A stretch of 64,000 bases of DNA, from positions 1-64,000 of the forward strand of contig JBBTYT010000001.1 of assembly GCA_038061695.1 (NCBI GenBank), in the 5' to 3' direction. The translations under genes and the position numbers were made by a program. The stretch comes from M10-OD1-4 sp038061695 (GTDB lineage Bacteria > Patescibacteriota > Minisyncoccia > GWC2-36-17 > M10-OD1-4). Positions 1 through 7,842 of the stretch are shown here, in pieces (the first letter of the stretch is position 1; each line of letters starts with the position of its first letter). The notes under the pieces are model-generated. The model was given only the letters and a program-made list of their open reading frames with translations. It did no database searches and had not been told where the DNA came from.

Positions 1-157
1 GTGTATCAAGTCGCGGGTTTATATTCTCGCCCTGTTCAATTTTGATAATCGTATTGTTGGCTATATCGGCGAGCTTTGCGAGCCGATCTTGCGAAAGTCC
101 TTTCTTTTCGCGCAACTTTTTCAGATTTTTTGAAAGTGGATAATCTTATTTTGCCAT
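1..157 (-). pseudogene. XRE-family helix-turn-helix regulator, partial and apparently interrupted
   Basis: The minus-strand frame reads a clear XRE helix-turn-helix (KNLKKLREKKGLSQDRLAKL, then IANNTIIKIEQGENINPRL), which runs off the left window edge. The only plausible ATG (155..157) is followed two codons later by an in-frame TAA (146..148), and the HTH begins directly after it. A single A-to-T change would turn an AAA codon into this stop, so I read it as a start-proximal nonsense mutation. A non-AUG start downstream (CTG or TTG) is the alternative. DNA binding is known for the family; the target is inferred (see the palindromes at 171 and 204). Confidence 0.55.
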
Positions 158-170
158 ATGTAATCTTTTA

Positions 171-213
171 TAGTACTATTATGTTGCAGTATCATAAGAG
201 CTTTAGTACTATT
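171..213. promoter_or_regulatory. Pair of TAGTACTA palindromes upstream of the XRE gene
   Basis: The 10-mer TAGTACTATT occurs at 171..180 and again at 204..213. Its first eight bases are a perfect palindrome. The two copies are 33 bp apart, about three helical turns, so they would lie on the same DNA face just upstream of the regulator start. This is the usual arrangement of an autorepressor operator, but binding is an inference. Confidence 0.4.
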
Positions 214-266
214 GAAATGATACCACAAAACATGATTATCCACAAAGGGAATAAAAAAATGTTGTG

Positions 267-339
267 TGCGCCCAATAGGATTTGAACCTATGACCGTTCG
301 CTTAAGAGGCGACTGCTCTACCAACTGAGCTATGGGCGC
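267..339 (-). tRNA. tRNA-Lys (anticodon CUU)
   Basis: The minus strand folds as a complete cloverleaf: a seven-pair acceptor GCGCCCA/TGGGCGC, D arm with GTTGGTA, anticodon loop CTCTTAA giving CUU, and T loop TTCAAAT. The discriminator is A and CCA is not encoded. The 27:43 pair is a mismatch (G/A). Confidence 0.93.
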
Positions 340-373
340 TTATAAGTTTTTAAAATATATTTCAGTAAGAGGG

Positions 374-461
374 CGGAGGGGAAGAGATTCGAACTCTTGA
401 TACGCTATAAACGTATAACAGTTTTCAAGACTGTCGCTTTCAACCGCTCAGCCACCCCTCC
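374..461 (-). tRNA. tRNA-Ser (anticodon UGA)
   Basis: An 88-base class II tRNA with acceptor GGAGGGG/CCCCTCC, a long variable arm, anticodon stem ACAGT/ACTGT around the UGA anticodon, and the standard TTCGAAT T loop. The discriminator is G, as expected for serine tRNAs, and CCA is not encoded. Confidence 0.93.
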
Positions 462-505
462 ACTCTACTACCGAGAACACAGCTTTTAAATTATCATTTT
501 TTTTC

Positions 506-1177
506 TTATTTTGCAATAACCATCGCTATTATTTTATTTGCTTTTTTCTTAAAAATAGCTTTTGAACATTCTCTAAGCGTTGCGCCAGTTGTTATGACAT
601 CATCAATTAATATAACTTCTTTGCCTTTTATAGCCTCACCATTCTCGCATAAGAAGGCATTTTTCATATTTTCTTCTCGCTCTTTTTTATTATCTCTTAA
701 TGTTTGCGGTTCCGTATATTTATTTCTGAGCAGAGTATTTATCACTACCGGAATGTTAAAATATATGCCGACCTCTTGAGCTAAAAGCTCTGATTGATTG
801 AATCCACGCCATCTTAAGCGTCTTTTATGAAGTGGGATTGGCACTAGTATTTGGTTGTCGTTTCTCTCAAATCCAGATATTTCAAGATGTTTTATTAAAA
901 TTCTTCCAAGCTCTTTTTTTGCATCTCTTATAAATTGATATTTTAAATTATAGATTAATTTCTCTATAGGTTTCTGCTTGTATTCTGTAGCGCAATACAG
1001 TCTTTCTATTTTTGACATTTTTAAAATATGCGAAGGTATGGCGAATATTTCTATTTTCTCTTCGCACAAAGAACATAAAAAAGAGCCTTCTTTTTTGCAT
1101 GAAACACAAAAAGACGGAAAGAATATATCAAGAACTAAATTTTTAATTTTAAGAAATTTTGATTTTATTTTTTTCAA
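506..1177 (-). CDS. comF: ComF-family phosphoribosyltransferase-like competence protein
   Basis: A 223-residue protein with the ComF layout: an N-terminal four-cysteine zinc knuckle (C24, C27, C35, C38) and a C-terminal type I phosphoribosyltransferase fold. The PRPP-binding loop VILIDDVITTGAT lies near residue 190, and PIPLHKRRLRWRGFNQ is the usual ComF signature. In naturally transformable bacteria ComF acts on incoming single-stranded DNA in the cytoplasm. Its start codon lies inside the end of clpC (29-base overlap), which suggests translational coupling. With the pilus genes nearby it points to DNA uptake, though competence itself is an inference. Confidence 0.88.
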   Translation of the reverse strand: MKKIKSKFLKIKNLVLDIFFPSFCVSCKKEGSFLCSLCEEKIEIFAIPSHILKMSKIERLYCATEYKQKPIEKLIYNLKYQFIRDAKKELGRILIKHLEISGFERNDNQILVPIPLHKRRLRWRGFNQSELLAQEVGIYFNIPVVINTLLRNKYTEPQTLRDNKKEREENMKNAFLCENGEAIKGKEVILIDDVITTGATLRECSKAIFKKKANKIIAMVIAK

Positions 1178-3671
1178 GAGATATCTTTATTTTTTGGTTA
1201 TCTTTGATTTTTCCGGCAAGAATTTTCTCAGCTAAAGGAAATTCAAGATCTTCTTCAATAATTCGTCTTACGATCCTTGCCCCTTCATTTTTGCTTTCCG
1301 ATTTTTTCGTTAAATGAGCAAGTACATCCTGAGAGATGGAAATATCAAGAGTCCTCGTTTGTTTAAGAGAGTTTTTAAATTCCAGTATTTCTTTTTCAAC
1401 TATTTTTTCAAGAGACTCTGAAGAAAGCGGAATAAAAGTTATGATATTATCTATTCTGTTTATTAATTCAGGTCTTAAAATTTCTTTTAAGGATTTTTGA
1501 GATTTTTCTCTTGTGTTTTTAAATTGTTTTCTTCCTTTTTTTCTTCCTTCTTCAAAAAATCCCAAAGACTCTTTATTAAATTCTTCATTTCCTATATTAG
1601 ATGTCATAACGATAATAGTATTTTTAAAATCAATGGTATGAGAGCTTGAATCTGTTAAGACTCCTTCATCTAGTATTTGGAGAAGTATGTTAAATATCTG
1701 AGGATTGGCCTTTTCTATCTCGTCAAAAAGAATTAAAGATCGGGGATTATTTTTAACTTTCTCAGTGAGATATCCTCCTTCTTCAAATCCGACATATCCT
1801 GGAGGGGAGCCGATAAGTCTTGATATGCTATGCGGTTCGGAAAATTCAGACATATCTATTCTTATAAAGTTGTTAAATGTTTTATTATATGCGTTTTTGC
1901 TTCCAAATATCTCTTTTGCTATTTGCTTTGCAAGTTCTGTTTTTCCGACACCAGATGGTCCTAAAAATATAAAAGAGGCAAGAGGTCTTTCTTTATTTCG
2001 TATGTTGGCAAATGCTCTTATAACCGTTTCGGAAACTTTTTTTACAGCCTCGTCTTGACCGATAATCTTTTTTAGTAAATTCTTTTTAAGATTTAATATC
2101 TTTTTTTTCTCTTCTTTTTCACCTGTAGGCATATTTAATATTTCAGATAATGTTTTTTCTATATCTTCCTTTGAAAGTGTTTTTCTTTGTTGCGCGTTAT
2201 TTATTTTAAGTACATTCTTTTTTAGATTCTCTATCTCATCGGTTAAAAATATTTCTACTTTTTTCAGTTCGGCTCCAGTTTTATAATTCTCATTAAATAT
2301 CGCCTCTTTTTTTTCATTTTTTACATTCTCAAGATCTTTTTCAATTTCTGATAATTCCTGCTGTTCTTCTGATGCAATGCTTGAATTACTAAGATGCGCA
2401 GATGCTTCATCTATTAAATCCAGAGCTTTGTCCGGTAATTTTTTATTAGGAAAATATTTTTCTGAACATAAGATGGCGTAGGAGATAGCTTCATCTGATA
2501 TACTTATATTATGATGTGATTGATAGGCATCTCTTAGATGAGAGATGGTATTAAATGCTTGTTCCGGAGTTTCTTCTTTTATGCGTATTGGATTAAATCT
2601 TCTTGCTAAAGCGGAATCTTTTTCTATCGTTTTTTTATATTCTTCAGGCGTTGTTGCGGCTATTACCTTAATATTTCCAGAAGATAGAACAGGTTTTATC
2701 ATATTAGCCGCATCAAGAGAGCCTGATGCAGAGCCAGCTCCAACTATCGTATGTATCTCATCTATAAATAGAATAACCTCTTCATTTTCAGCTTCTTCAA
2801 GTACATCTTTTAGTCTGGCTTCAAACTCACCTCTAAATGATGTGCCGGCGACCAAAAGACCCATATCCAAAGAGAATATTTTTTTATCAAGAAGTTGAGC
2901 CGGCACTTGTTTTTTTATTATTTTCTGAGTAAGTCCTCTTACAATAGCTGTTTTTCCAACTCCAGCCTCTCCAATAAGCAAGGGATTATTTTTAAGTCTG
3001 CGTAGAAGTATATGAGATACTCTTTCAATCTCATTATCTCTACCAAATACAGGAGTTTCTTTTTTATTTTTACATCTCTCATTTAGATTATCACAGAAAA
3101 AAGATAGGGCTGGGAATTTCTCACTATATTCCATTCCTTTTTTATTTTTTTGTGAGGAGTGTCTTTTTCCTTCTTTTGTTATAGTTTGACTTAAAAATCC
3201 GTTAGTTGGAATATTTGAAGGGGAGTCTTTTAAATCTTGAAATTTTACAGAAGATTTTAATGTTTCGTTAATTTGATTTTTTATTTTTTCGTAATTTAAA
3301 TCTTTTTTTAAGAGTTCTGTTTTTTCAAATATGGCGTAAAGAATATGCTCAGTTCCGATATATTTATGTTTGTATAAAGATGCGGTAGTGACTGATTTTA
3401 CGAGAATATTTTTTGATAAGTCATCTAGTTTTTTAAGAATAAGATCATGAAGTTTGAATTTTAATTTTTTTACCGTTTTGTATTTTAATTTAACGCCATT
3501 TACTAGAAGTATATTATAGGCAAGACAACCTTTTTCTTTTAAAATTGCACTTAAAATATGCTCAGGAGTTACGAGTTCTGATTTTTTAGATATAGCCTCT
3601 GACATCGCGATAAAAAATATATTTTTTGCATGCGATGTAAATTTTTCAAAAATTTTTTGTTCTGCTTCCAT
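1149..3671 (-). CDS. clpC: ClpC-type AAA+ unfoldase (Clp ATPase)
   Basis: An 840-residue two-ring AAA+ protein that unfolds substrates, normally for the ClpP protease. Two Clp N-terminal repeats occupy about residues 1-150. Walker A motifs GEAGVGKT (near 232) and GPSGVGKT (near 570) and Walker B ILFIDEIH mark the two ATPase modules. The middle region is short and UVR-like (YKTGAELKKVE), not the long coiled coil of ClpB, so I call ClpC. No ClpP is in this window. It is first of a two-gene minus-strand unit with comF and has its own near-leaderless promoter. Confidence 0.9.
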   Translation of the reverse strand: MEAEQKIFEKFTSHAKNIFFIAMSEAISKKSELVTPEHILSAILKEKGCLAYNILLVNGVKLKYKTVKKLKFKLHDLILKKLDDLSKNILVKSVTTASLYKHKYIGTEHILYAIFEKTELLKKDLNYEKIKNQINETLKSSVKFQDLKDSPSNIPTNGFLSQTITKEGKRHSSQKNKKGMEYSEKFPALSFFCDNLNERCKNKKETPVFGRDNEIERVSHILLRRLKNNPLLIGEAGVGKTAIVRGLTQKIIKKQVPAQLLDKKIFSLDMGLLVAGTSFRGEFEARLKDVLEEAENEEVILFIDEIHTIVGAGSASGSLDAANMIKPVLSSGNIKVIAATTPEEYKKTIEKDSALARRFNPIRIKEETPEQAFNTISHLRDAYQSHHNISISDEAISYAILCSEKYFPNKKLPDKALDLIDEASAHLSNSSIASEEQQELSEIEKDLENVKNEKKEAIFNENYKTGAELKKVEIFLTDEIENLKKNVLKINNAQQRKTLSKEDIEKTLSEILNMPTGEKEEKKKILNLKKNLLKKIIGQDEAVKKVSETVIRAFANIRNKERPLASFIFLGPSGVGKTELAKQIAKEIFGSKNAYNKTFNNFIRIDMSEFSEPHSISRLIGSPPGYVGFEEGGYLTEKVKNNPRSLILFDEIEKANPQIFNILLQILDEGVLTDSSSHTIDFKNTIIVMTSNIGNEEFNKESLGFFEEGRKKGRKQFKNTREKSQKSLKEILRPELINRIDNIITFIPLSSESLEKIVEKEILEFKNSLKQTRTLDISISQDVLAHLTKKSESKNEGARIVRRIIEEDLEFPLAEKILAGKIKDNQKIKISLEKNKIKIS

Positions 3672-3676
3672 TCTTT

Positions 3677-3705
3677 TTTATAACATTTATTACGTTTCTT
3701 TGCAA
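3677..3705 (-). promoter_or_regulatory. Promoter of clpC-comF, near-leaderless
   Basis: On the minus strand, TTGCAA (3705..3700) and TATAAA (3682..3677) are 17 bases apart. Only five bases separate the -10 box from the clpC ATG at 3671, so transcription should begin at or within a base or two of the start codon. No Shine-Dalgarno sequence is present. Confidence 0.6.
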
Positions 3706-3789
3706 GGTAATCGGGCAATAGCTCTTAAGATGGAAATATCATATTTTTTTATATTCGTAAGACCACTTTATCTTTTTTTAAAAAGCTTG

Positions 3790-3795
3790 TATAAT
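3790..3795 (+). promoter_or_regulatory. -10 box of the GWISF-repeat gene, leaderless
   Basis: TATAAT at 3790..3795 overlaps the first possible ATG (3794). Transcription should begin about seven bases later, at the second in-frame ATG (3803). This decides the start in favour of 3803 and implies a leaderless message. No good -35 box is seen. Confidence 0.5.
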
Positions 3796-3802
3796 GATAT
3801 TA

Positions 3803-5170
3803 ATGAAAAAGAAAAAGTATTACAAATTTAGAAAGTTAGAGGCGTTTTTTGCCGTTCTATTTTTTGTGATCTCACTTTCTTTTATTTTTTCTCAATGGAA
3901 TTATAATCGTAATTCGCCGGCTCAGGCTTCAAGTCATCCAGTTAAGATTGTTGGAGCCGCTTGGTCAGGTAGTATTGGTTGGATATCTTTTGTTCCTAAT
4001 TGTGATAAAGATGGTGATGGTCTTTCTGATGGAGGAGTCGGATGTCCGCCAGCTCTGGATCCTGTTATTACTTATGGTATTTTGCTAGATACGCCAACCG
4101 ATAATCTTTCAGGAAAAGCTTGGTCTGATTCAGTAGGTTGGATATCTTTTAATATTGCAGATTTAGCAGGTTGTCCAGATATATTTCCAGGTGATGTAGA
4201 GTGTCAGCCAAGGATTGTTGGTGGTAATGTTCTAGGTTGGGCAAGAGCGCTTAATACTAGCGGTGGTGGCTGGGATGGCTGGATATCTCTCTCTTGTCTT
4301 AATTCAGGTGTTTGCGGCACATCTTATTATCAGGTATTATTTTCTTTAGCAACAGGAGAGTTTTCAGGGAGCGCATGGGGTGATGTAGTTATTGATTGGG
4401 TATCATTTAAGGGTCCAACTTATGGCGTTACAACCGCTCCAACTACTCCAACTGTTACGGCAAACTCAGTATCAATATTGGATTATTGTGTTGATAATAG
4501 AACTCCGGTATTCGTATTCACTTATGATTCTTCTAATTATTATCCTATGACTAGTTATGAAATAGTAGTGACTAAGGTTGGGGATGTTCTTCCTTTTAGT
4601 AGCATATCAGGACTTCTATCTGTATCTCCTGGTGAATCTCGCTCTATTACATATACCGGAGCCCCACTTGATAGAAGCGGAGTTGTTGGTATTGATACAG
4701 GTTATAACTGGAGTATAAAAGTTACAAATACCGCCGGAGTGGATTCTTCTTTCACGGATATGGCAGGGAGTCCAGATGTTTTAATAGAGTTTAATAAGAG
4801 ACCTGTAGTTGATTTTACTTGGGATCCGCTTCTAGTTTTTCCTGATATAGATATAGATTTTATAAGCGGTGGTTTTGCGGTATGTTATGATTACGATGCT
4901 ATTGCTGGTAACGATCTTCCTAGGGATTGTACATCGGTGGATGGTGATACATTTTTATGGGATATTGTTCCTGGCGCGACTTATGTTGGCGGGTCATCAA
5001 ATGCTTCTGCTGATCCAGTAGTAAATTTTCCTACTTCAGGAACAAAAATAGCCCAATTAAATATATGGGGAGTAGGCTTTAATACACTTGATGTAGGAGA
5101 GTCTTGCCAAATAATAAAAACTTTAGCTGTGAGAAAGCCAGCTCCAAAATTTCAAGAACAAAGACCATAA
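3803..5170 (+). CDS. Secreted protein with AW-GWISF repeats, function unknown
   Basis: The protein has an N-terminal signal or anchor segment (about residues 10-32, ending near AQASS) and then at least four variants of a tryptophan-rich motif: AAWSGSIGWISF, KAWSDSVGWISF, GGGWDGWISL and SAWGDVVIDWVSF, roughly 45-60 residues apart. The second half holds Ig- or PKD-like stretches (VVDFTWDP, FLWDIVPGATYVGG). It must act outside the membrane, and its place just before pilM suggests a surface or pilus-linked role. Similar GWISF proteins are common in Parcubacteria but I know of no assigned function. The start at 3803 follows the -10 box; the ATG at 3794 would add three residues. Confidence 0.75.
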   Translation: MKKKKYYKFRKLEAFFAVLFFVISLSFIFSQWNYNRNSPAQASSHPVKIVGAAWSGSIGWISFVPNCDKDGDGLSDGGVGCPPALDPVITYGILLDTPTDNLSGKAWSDSVGWISFNIADLAGCPDIFPGDVECQPRIVGGNVLGWARALNTSGGGWDGWISLSCLNSGVCGTSYYQVLFSLATGEFSGSAWGDVVIDWVSFKGPTYGVTTAPTTPTVTANSVSILDYCVDNRTPVFVFTYDSSNYYPMTSYEIVVTKVGDVLPFSSISGLLSVSPGESRSITYTGAPLDRSGVVGIDTGYNWSIKVTNTAGVDSSFTDMAGSPDVLIEFNKRPVVDFTWDPLLVFPDIDIDFISGGFAVCYDYDAIAGNDLPRDCTSVDGDTFLWDIVPGATYVGGSSNASADPVVNFPTSGTKIAQLNIWGVGFNTLDVGESCQIIKTLAVRKPAPKFQEQRP

Positions 5171-5180
5171 ATTTTTTCAA

Positions 5181-6260
5181 ATGAAACTAAACTTAAATTC
5201 AAAAATAGATTTTTTAAGTATTTTTCGTGAACATACATTTTTAGGTGTTGATATAGGCACATCATCAATAAAAATAGTTCAGCTTACCAGGAGCGGATTA
5301 AAATATAAACTTGATACTTATGGTGAAATTCATTTTTTTTCAAAAAATGAGAATAAAGAATCAGGAGATTCATTAAAAATGTTGGATAATGATGTTGCCT
5401 TTTTATTAAAAAAGATAATATTAGAGTCTGGTGCAAAGGCAAAGAGAGTGGTTATGAGTGTTCCTATATTCTCATCTTTCTCAATCATTATAGATATGCC
5501 TGATTTACCAAGAAATGAATTGACAAAAGCTATAGAATTCCAAGCTAGACAATATGTCCCGATTCCTGTTAATCAAGTTGTTTTGAGTTATAATATTATA
5601 GGAAGAAAAGAGAATGCATCCGGTAATAATATATTACAGATTCTTTTAGTGGCGATACCGAATGAAGTAAGAGATAAATATTTTAATATAGCAAATATAG
5701 CAGGTGTCAAACTTGTATCTTTGGAGGTGGAAACGCTTCCAATGGTGCGGTCTGTTCTTAAAAATCTTAAAGAGACAGTCATGATAATTGATTTGGGTTT
5801 AAAGTCTACTAATTTTTGTATAGTAGATAACGGTGTTGTGAGATTATCTCATAATTACGATATATCAGGCAGTTCTATAACGCAAGCATTTTTAGGTTTT
5901 TCAGGTGGAGATTATAAGAAGGCGGAAAGTCTTAAAAAAACGATGGGTTTAAATATGACGCCCGGACAAAAAGAGATGGCAAGAGATGTTTTTCATACTA
6001 TAAATATTATTACAGCAGAAGCAGATAGAATTATGAGCAGTTATTTTAATAAGTCTAATGTTAGAATGGAAAAGATTATTTTAAGTGGAGGCTCTGCTAA
6101 TATGTTTGGCCTCAAGGAATATTTTGCAGATAGATTAAATTTAGAGGTCGTTGTTGTTGATCCATTTTCAGGTATTATCTATCCAAAAGAATTAGAGAAT
6201 ATTTTGAAAGATATAGGTCCATCTTTTGCTATTGCCTTAGGACTTGCGATGCGGAAATAG
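5181..6260 (+). CDS. pilM: PilM, actin-like type IV pilus assembly protein
   Basis: A 359-residue actin-fold protein. FLGVDIGTSSIKIVQL near residue 21 is the phosphate-1 motif, MIIDLGLKSTNFCIV near 200 the phosphate-2 motif, and IILSGGSANMFGL near 300 the adenosine motif. PilM sits on the inner face of the membrane and binds the PilN tail to form the alignment complex. It is followed by pilN- and pilO-like genes in the usual order, but a separate promoter and repeat lie between it and pilN. Confidence 0.9.
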   Translation: MKLNLNSKIDFLSIFREHTFLGVDIGTSSIKIVQLTRSGLKYKLDTYGEIHFFSKNENKESGDSLKMLDNDVAFLLKKIILESGAKAKRVVMSVPIFSSFSIIIDMPDLPRNELTKAIEFQARQYVPIPVNQVVLSYNIIGRKENASGNNILQILLVAIPNEVRDKYFNIANIAGVKLVSLEVETLPMVRSVLKNLKETVMIIDLGLKSTNFCIVDNGVVRLSHNYDISGSSITQAFLGFSGGDYKKAESLKKTMGLNMTPGQKEMARDVFHTINIITAEADRIMSSYFNKSNVRMEKIILSGGSANMFGLKEYFADRLNLEVVVVDPFSGIIYPKELENILKDIGPSFAIALGLAMRK

Positions 6261-6364
6261 GTTTTAGGTGCTAGGAATTTTTTATTTTGAATATATATTG
6301 TTAATGTAGTATAATTAAAAAGTTAAAACATAAAAGCTAACAGCTATAACTTAAAACCTAAAAA
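6261..6364. repeat. Palindromic CCTAAAA-type repeat, copy 1 (pilM-pilN gap)
   Basis: The gap between pilM and pilN opens with the reverse unit GTTTTAGGTGCTAGG (6261..6275) and closes with the forward unit, which contains CTATAACTTAAAACCTAAAA (about 6331..6364). The arms could pair across about 55 bases that contain a promoter. The same units recur at four more places in the pilus locus. Confidence 0.65.
6287..6315 (+). promoter_or_regulatory. Promoter for pilN and downstream pilus genes
   Basis: TTGAAT (6287..6292) and TATAAT (6310..6315) are separated by exactly 17 bases. The expected start near 6322 gives an untranslated leader of about 43 bases that contains the forward arm of the CCTAAAA repeat. 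It would drive pilN onward, separately from pilM. Confidence 0.6.
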
Positions 6365-6889
6365 ATGCCAGATATTTCATTATTACAAAGTGATTACGAA
6401 GTGGTTTTGAAGGAAAGTAGAATCCCTAGTATTTTTCTTACTGTTTCCATAATACTTCTCGTAGTGAGTATAGGTTCATATGTTGGTCTTTTTTTCTATC
6501 ACGCCACATTAGCTGAGAATTTGAAGCAGGTTTCCATTGCCATAGAGAGTCTAAGTATTGAAAATGCTTCAAATGAAGCTGGCAGGCTAAGTAAGATGGG
6601 CGGTCAATTAGATGTTATTCAATATTTGAGAGAGTTGCATACGGATGCGAACGCATCTTTAGCGGTAATTGCAAAATCAGTTCATCCTAAAGTTTATTAT
6701 AAAGATGCAGATATAAATTTAGTTCAAGGTGAAGCAAAATTAACCGGTATTGCTTTGACACCTAAGTCTTTATCAGAGCAAGTGATGATGTATGCCGGAG
6801 AGAAGAATATATTAAGCTACGATATTTCCAATATCTCTTTAGTTAATGATAATGTTAAATTTGAATTAAACTTAAAGATTAAAAAGTAA
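6365..6889 (+). CDS. pilN: PilN-like pilus alignment protein
   Basis: A 174-residue bitopic membrane protein with one transmembrane segment at about residues 22-45, a short cytoplasmic N-terminus, a coiled stretch (LAENLKQVSIAIESL) and a small alpha/beta domain at the end. This is the PilN/GspL layout, although sequence identity to studied PilN is low and the call leans on position directly after pilM. Its job would be to link cytoplasmic PilM to PilO in the inner membrane. The leader is formed by a palindromic repeat. Confidence 0.68.
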   Translation: MPDISLLQSDYEVVLKESRIPSIFLTVSIILLVVSIGSYVGLFFYHATLAENLKQVSIAIESLSIENASNEAGRLSKMGGQLDVIQYLRELHTDANASLAVIAKSVHPKVYYKDADINLVQGEAKLTGIALTPKSLSEQVMMYAGEKNILSYDISNISLVNDNVKFELNLKIKK

Positions 6890-6895
6890 GTTTTT

Positions 6896-7471
6896 ATGAA
6901 TAAGGAATACATAACAGGGACAATCTTTCTTATCATCGCTGTGATTATCTATATTATTTTTATTGAACCAAAATATGCCGAAGTCAAAGTTACAGCAGAG
7001 TCTCTTATTGTAAAAAATAATGAGTTTGATGGTTATAGCGCTTTTATAAAAGATATTGGAAATATAGTTAAAGAATCAGAAGGAGATTTAAAAAGTATTC
7101 AAAAAATAGATTCTATCTTACCAGCATCTAAAAATACATCTGATGTCCTTGTGAGACTTGATTATATTGCTTCTAGAAATGGACTACTAATGAAGGATGT
7201 GAAATTCTCAAATCCGGTGGCAAAATCTCAAAAAACAGGTAAATACTCAATTATAGATGTTAAGTTGTTTCTTTTAGGATCTTATAATTCATTTTTAAAT
7301 TTTAGCAAAGATATAAAAAGTAGTAATCCTCTTATGGATATAATAGATATCAAATTTTCCAATAATAAAAAAGATGAGGATAGAAACAAAGAGACGAAAG
7401 ATGAAGTCGGATTATCTTTAGATCCAATTTTTGAATTTGAGATGAATATAAGTCTTTATTATCAATCTTAA
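6896..7471 (+). CDS. pilO: PilO-like pilus alignment protein
   Basis: A 191-residue protein with one transmembrane helix at about residues 7-23, a coiled-coil region, and a C-terminal ferredoxin-like domain (FSNPVAKSQKTGKYSIIDVK and onward), as expected for PilO/GspM. It follows pilN by six bases. In studied systems PilN and PilO form a heterodimer that connects the motor to the filament base. The identification rests on architecture and gene order. Confidence 0.68.
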   Translation: MNKEYITGTIFLIIAVIIYIIFIEPKYAEVKVTAESLIVKNNEFDGYSAFIKDIGNIVKESEGDLKSIQKIDSILPASKNTSDVLVRLDYIASRNGLLMKDVKFSNPVAKSQKTGKYSIIDVKLFLLGSYNSFLNFSKDIKSSNPLMDIIDIKFSNNKKDEDRNKETKDEVGLSLDPIFEFEMNISLYYQS

Positions 7472-7473
7472 TT

Positions 7474-7821
7474 ATGAATATTTCAATTAGAAACTTTTTA
7501 CCGAAAAATGAAAAAACGAAGCAAGATTTAATGACGATTATTTTAATAATCTCAACTTTAATAGTTTTTGTTATGATTTATAACTCTTATTTTAAAAAGG
7601 CACCCATTATCTCTGTTGTTGATGATGTAAAAAAGACATCAGTTGGCGTTATTTCTTCTGCTGAAGCATCAAGGATTATTGTTGATAAAGTGAAAAAAGA
7701 TATAAAAAGAATACAAGATGAATTAAAAAATCCTTTTTACTCCTCTTTAAAAAAATATGAACCTGCAAGCAGTGAGATGGTGAGTCCAGGAAGAGGTAAT
7801 CCATTCGTTAATACTTTTTAA
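7474..7821 (+). CDS. Small membrane protein with NPF tail, in the PilP position
   Basis: 115 residues, one transmembrane helix at about 20-37, then a helical stretch and a C-terminus with two NPF motifs (LKNPFYSS and GNPFVNTF). It begins two bases after pilO and so occupies the place where PilP is found in other bacteria. It lacks a lipobox and any PilP similarity I can see, and a diderm pilotin would make no sense if the cell has no outer membrane. Similar NPF tails occur in the proteins at 47829 and 48205. Confidence 0.6.
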   Translation: MNISIRNFLPKNEKTKQDLMTIILIISTLIVFVMIYNSYFKKAPIISVVDDVKKTSVGVISSAEASRIIVDKVKKDIKRIQDELKNPFYSSLKKYEPASSEMVSPGRGNPFVNTF

Positions 7822-7842
7822 ATGATGAATTGATATTTTTTT

